Source of the DNA: Microbulbifer celer
Lineage (GTDB): Bacteria; Pseudomonadota; Gammaproteobacteria; Pseudomonadales; Cellvibrionaceae
Reading direction: 5' to 3'
Assembly: GCF_020991125.1 (NCBI RefSeq)
Contig: NZ_CP087715.1
Coordinates: 3,821,501 to 3,885,500, forward strand
Length of the DNA stretch: 64,000 nt
Part shown: piece after piece, positions 62,494 to 64,000 of the stretch
Numbering within the stretch: the first letter of the stretch is position 1
Layout of the letters: each line of letters begins with the position of its first letter
Translations under genes and position numbers: made by a program
The notes under the pieces: model-generated
Told to the model about the DNA's origin: nothing
Seen by the model: the letters and a program-made list of their open reading frames with translations, nothing else
Database searches by the model: none

Positions 62494-63561
62494 ATGACCA
62501 AGCGCTCTGTAAGCAAGAAAGTCCTGGCCCCGGCCCTGGCGGCTCTGACCTTCGCCGCTTCCAATGTGGCCCTGGCCGCGCGCGATCACATCAGTATCGT
62601 GGGCTCGTCCACCGTGTACCCGTTTACCACCGTGGTGGCCGAGCGTTTCAGTCGTGCAACCCAGTACAAGACCCCGGTGGTGGAATCGACCGGCACCGGC
62701 GGGGGTATGAAGCTGTTCTGTCAGGGGGTGGGCGAGAACACCGCCGATATCACTGGCGCATCGCGTCGCATCAAGCAGTCCGAGCTGGATATGTGTAACG
62801 GCAACGGCGTGGACGTGGTGGAAGTGCTGATCGGTTACGACGGCATTGTTCTGGCCAATGCCCGTGGCGAAGCGCCCTTCGAGCTGTCCCGAAAAGACAT
62901 CTTCCTGGCACTGGCCAAAGACGTGCCCAATCCGGATGGCTCCGAAACCCTGGTGCCGAATCCGTATAAAACCTGGAAAGATGTAAACCCGGCACTGCCT
63001 GCCCACGATATCGAAGTGTTGGGCCCGCCCCCGACTTCCGGTACCCGCGATGCGTTTGCCGAGCTGGCGATGGAAGGTGGCTGTAAAAAATTCGACTGGA
63101 TCGCGGCCAAGAAGAAAGAAGACAAGAATGCCTACAAGGCAATCTGTCACAACATCCGCGAAGACGGTGCCTACGTGGAAGCCGGTGAAAATGACAACCT
63201 GATCGTGAACAAACTGGTGGCGAGCCCGAAAGCGCTGGGTATCTTCGGTTTCAGCTTCCTCGACCAGAACGCCGACAAGGTGCAGGGTTCCCTGATCGAA
63301 GGCGAGGCGCCGACGTTTGAATCTATCGCCGATCAGGCCTACCCGGTATCCCGTCCGTTGTACATTTACGTGAAGAAAGCCCACGTGAATGTGGTGCCGG
63401 GTATCAAGCAGTTCCTGGCGGAGTTCACCAATGCGCGCGCCTGGGGCGATGAGGGTTACCTGGCCGACAAGGGCATGATCCCGCTGCCCACCGCCAAGCG
63501 TCAGCAGGTGGCCACCGATGTGCGCAAGCTGAACGCCCTGAGTAACCTCGCGGCCAAATAA
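62494..63561 (+). CDS. pstS: Phosphate ABC transporter periplasmic binding protein PstS
   Basis: 355 residues from ATG 62494 (TGGAGA upstream); the longer frame translates the Pho-box region. Signal peptide of about 27 residues (ends VALAA), then HISIVGSSTVYPFTTVVAERF and STGTGGGMKLFC, GASRRIKQSE, and PTSGTRDAF, the phosphate-coordinating loops of the PstS family. It belongs to the larger PstS type seen in marine gammaproteobacteria rather than the E. coli form. Followed after 135 bases by pstC. Expression should be PhoB-dependent. Confidence 0.95.
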   Translation: MTKRSVSKKVLAPALAALTFAASNVALAARDHISIVGSSTVYPFTTVVAERFSRATQYKTPVVESTGTGGGMKLFCQGVGENTADITGASRRIKQSELDMCNGNGVDVVEVLIGYDGIVLANARGEAPFELSRKDIFLALAKDVPNPDGSETLVPNPYKTWKDVNPALPAHDIEVLGPPPTSGTRDAFAELAMEGGCKKFDWIAAKKKEDKNAYKAICHNIREDGAYVEAGENDNLIVNKLVASPKALGIFGFSFLDQNADKVQGSLIEGEAPTFESIADQAYPVSRPLYIYVKKAHVNVVPGIKQFLAEFTNARAWGDEGYLADKGMIPLPTAKRQQVATDVRKLNALSNLAAK

Positions 63562-63595
63562 GCCCGCACAGATAAAATGCCGTAAATGGAATTAC

Positions 63596-63631
63596 CGGCC
63601 GGGCCTCCTTTCTTTAGCAGGGGCCTGGCCG
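63596..63631 (+). terminator. Attenuator-like hairpin between pstS and pstC
   Basis: CGGCCGGGCC (63596-63605) pairs with GGCCTGGCCG (63622-63631), one G-T wobble and a 16-base loop, with only a short T-run after it. A partial terminator or mRNA stabiliser here would give more PstS than PstC. Confidence 0.55.
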
Positions 63632-63696
63632 TTTCCATATTAAAAGGCCGCGCAAATCCGGATAATGCCCGGCCAAACCGATAACCGAGCGAATCG

Positions 63697-64000
63697 ATGC
63701 AGACCTCTACCCTATTCGCCCTGCTGCTGTTGCTGATTCTGGTGGCTTATGGCACCGGCTTCAGTCGCGCCATCAGCACTGCCCGCAGTCGCGGCGGTAT
63801 CCGCAGTCTCGCCTCCCTGCCGACTTATTATGGTGTACATACCGCGCTCTGGTGCGGTCTGCCGGCACTGGTGATACTCGCCACCTGGCTGATCTTTGAC
63901 GATGCCATCATCCGCAGCCTGGTGATGGGCGGCATCGCCGATCGACCGCAATCGATTTCCGGTCAGAACCTGCTTTACGCGCAGATCCAGAATCTGGCCA
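63697..64000 (+). CDS. pstC: Phosphate ABC transporter permease PstC, N-terminal part (3' truncated)
   Basis: The frame opens at ATG 63697 and runs off the window: 101 codons. Translation begins MQTSTLFALLLLLILVAYG, then GFSRAISTARSRGGIRSLAS, YYGVHTALWCGLPALVILA, matching the extended N-terminus of the large (~700 residue) PstC permeases of marine gammaproteobacteria. The position after pstS and the attenuator supports this. It forms the phosphate channel with PstA and PstB, which should follow beyond the window. Confidence 0.85.
   Translation, partial: MQTSTLFALLLLLILVAYGTGFSRAISTARSRGGIRSLASLPTYYGVHTALWCGLPALVILATWLIFDDAIIRSLVMGGIADRPQSISGQNLLYAQIQNLA

Overview
The window looks like the chromosome of a marine, free-living gammaproteobacterium, possibly Microbulbifer or a close relative in the Cellvibrionales. 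This is inferred from gene content: an ExeM-type extracellular nuclease, a giant thrombospondin-type-3 repeat protein with a GlyGly-CTERM-like tail, a CIO-type cytochrome bd operon, a Fur-boxed TonB receptor locus, and LexA, sigma-32 and Pho sites of gammaproteobacterial form. No rRNA or tRNA genes, CRISPR array or complete insertion sequence was seen. The first ~2 kb is more AT-rich than the rest and looks accessory.

Layout. 1-1621: end of a membrane protein and a GT2/GtrA glycosyltransferase. 1985-3290: a peptidoglycan hydrolase without signal peptide and a lipoprotein, a possible toxin/immunity pair. 3601-10491: a 2296-residue secreted GLUG/TSP3 protein. 10677-13340: ArsR regulator divergent from an Old Yellow Enzyme, then a luciferase-like flavoenzyme. 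13461-15947: extracellular nuclease. 16099-18639: cydAB plus a DUF2474 micro-protein. 18865-21456: large lipoprotein. 21520-26282: iron-uptake locus (PepSY, DUF3649, DUF3325, Fur box, TonB receptor). 26460-30448: lipocalin and a three-subunit FAD/cytochrome c dehydrogenase. 30466-33683: two cation/proton antiporters.

33782-39231 is a quinone/electrophile detoxification cluster: pirin, divergent LysR regulator, Gfo/Idh oxidoreductase, YqjF-like DoxX, YqjG-like glutathionyl-hydroquinone reductase and GstA. It echoes the E. coli yqjFG-yhaJK neighbourhood. 39271-43298: hexR, DUF4153 protein and a Bcr/CflA transporter. 43629-45857: uvrD under a LexA box. 46002-47135: TRAP 2-oxoacid-binding protein. 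47779-49445: DUF6795-like protein and cytoplasmic class 3 lipase, a second possible effector locus. 49562-51513: a groESL operon with a sigma-32-like promoter whose GroEL lacks the GGM tail. 53082-59560: copper/silver efflux (His/Met/Cys-rich leader protein, cusCBA). 60244-62228: TRAP membrane subunits about 13 kb from the likely binding protein. 62494-64000: pstS and the start of pstC behind a Pho box.

The most unusual signals are the near-identical alternating TSP3/Cys repeat array (7440-9300), the two candidate effector/partner pairs, the GGM-less chaperonin with an unrecognised divergent neighbour, and several long intergenic inverted repeats, the best being a perfect 23-bp pair at 43393-43491. 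Gene identities come from recognising family motifs by eye. No database search was run.
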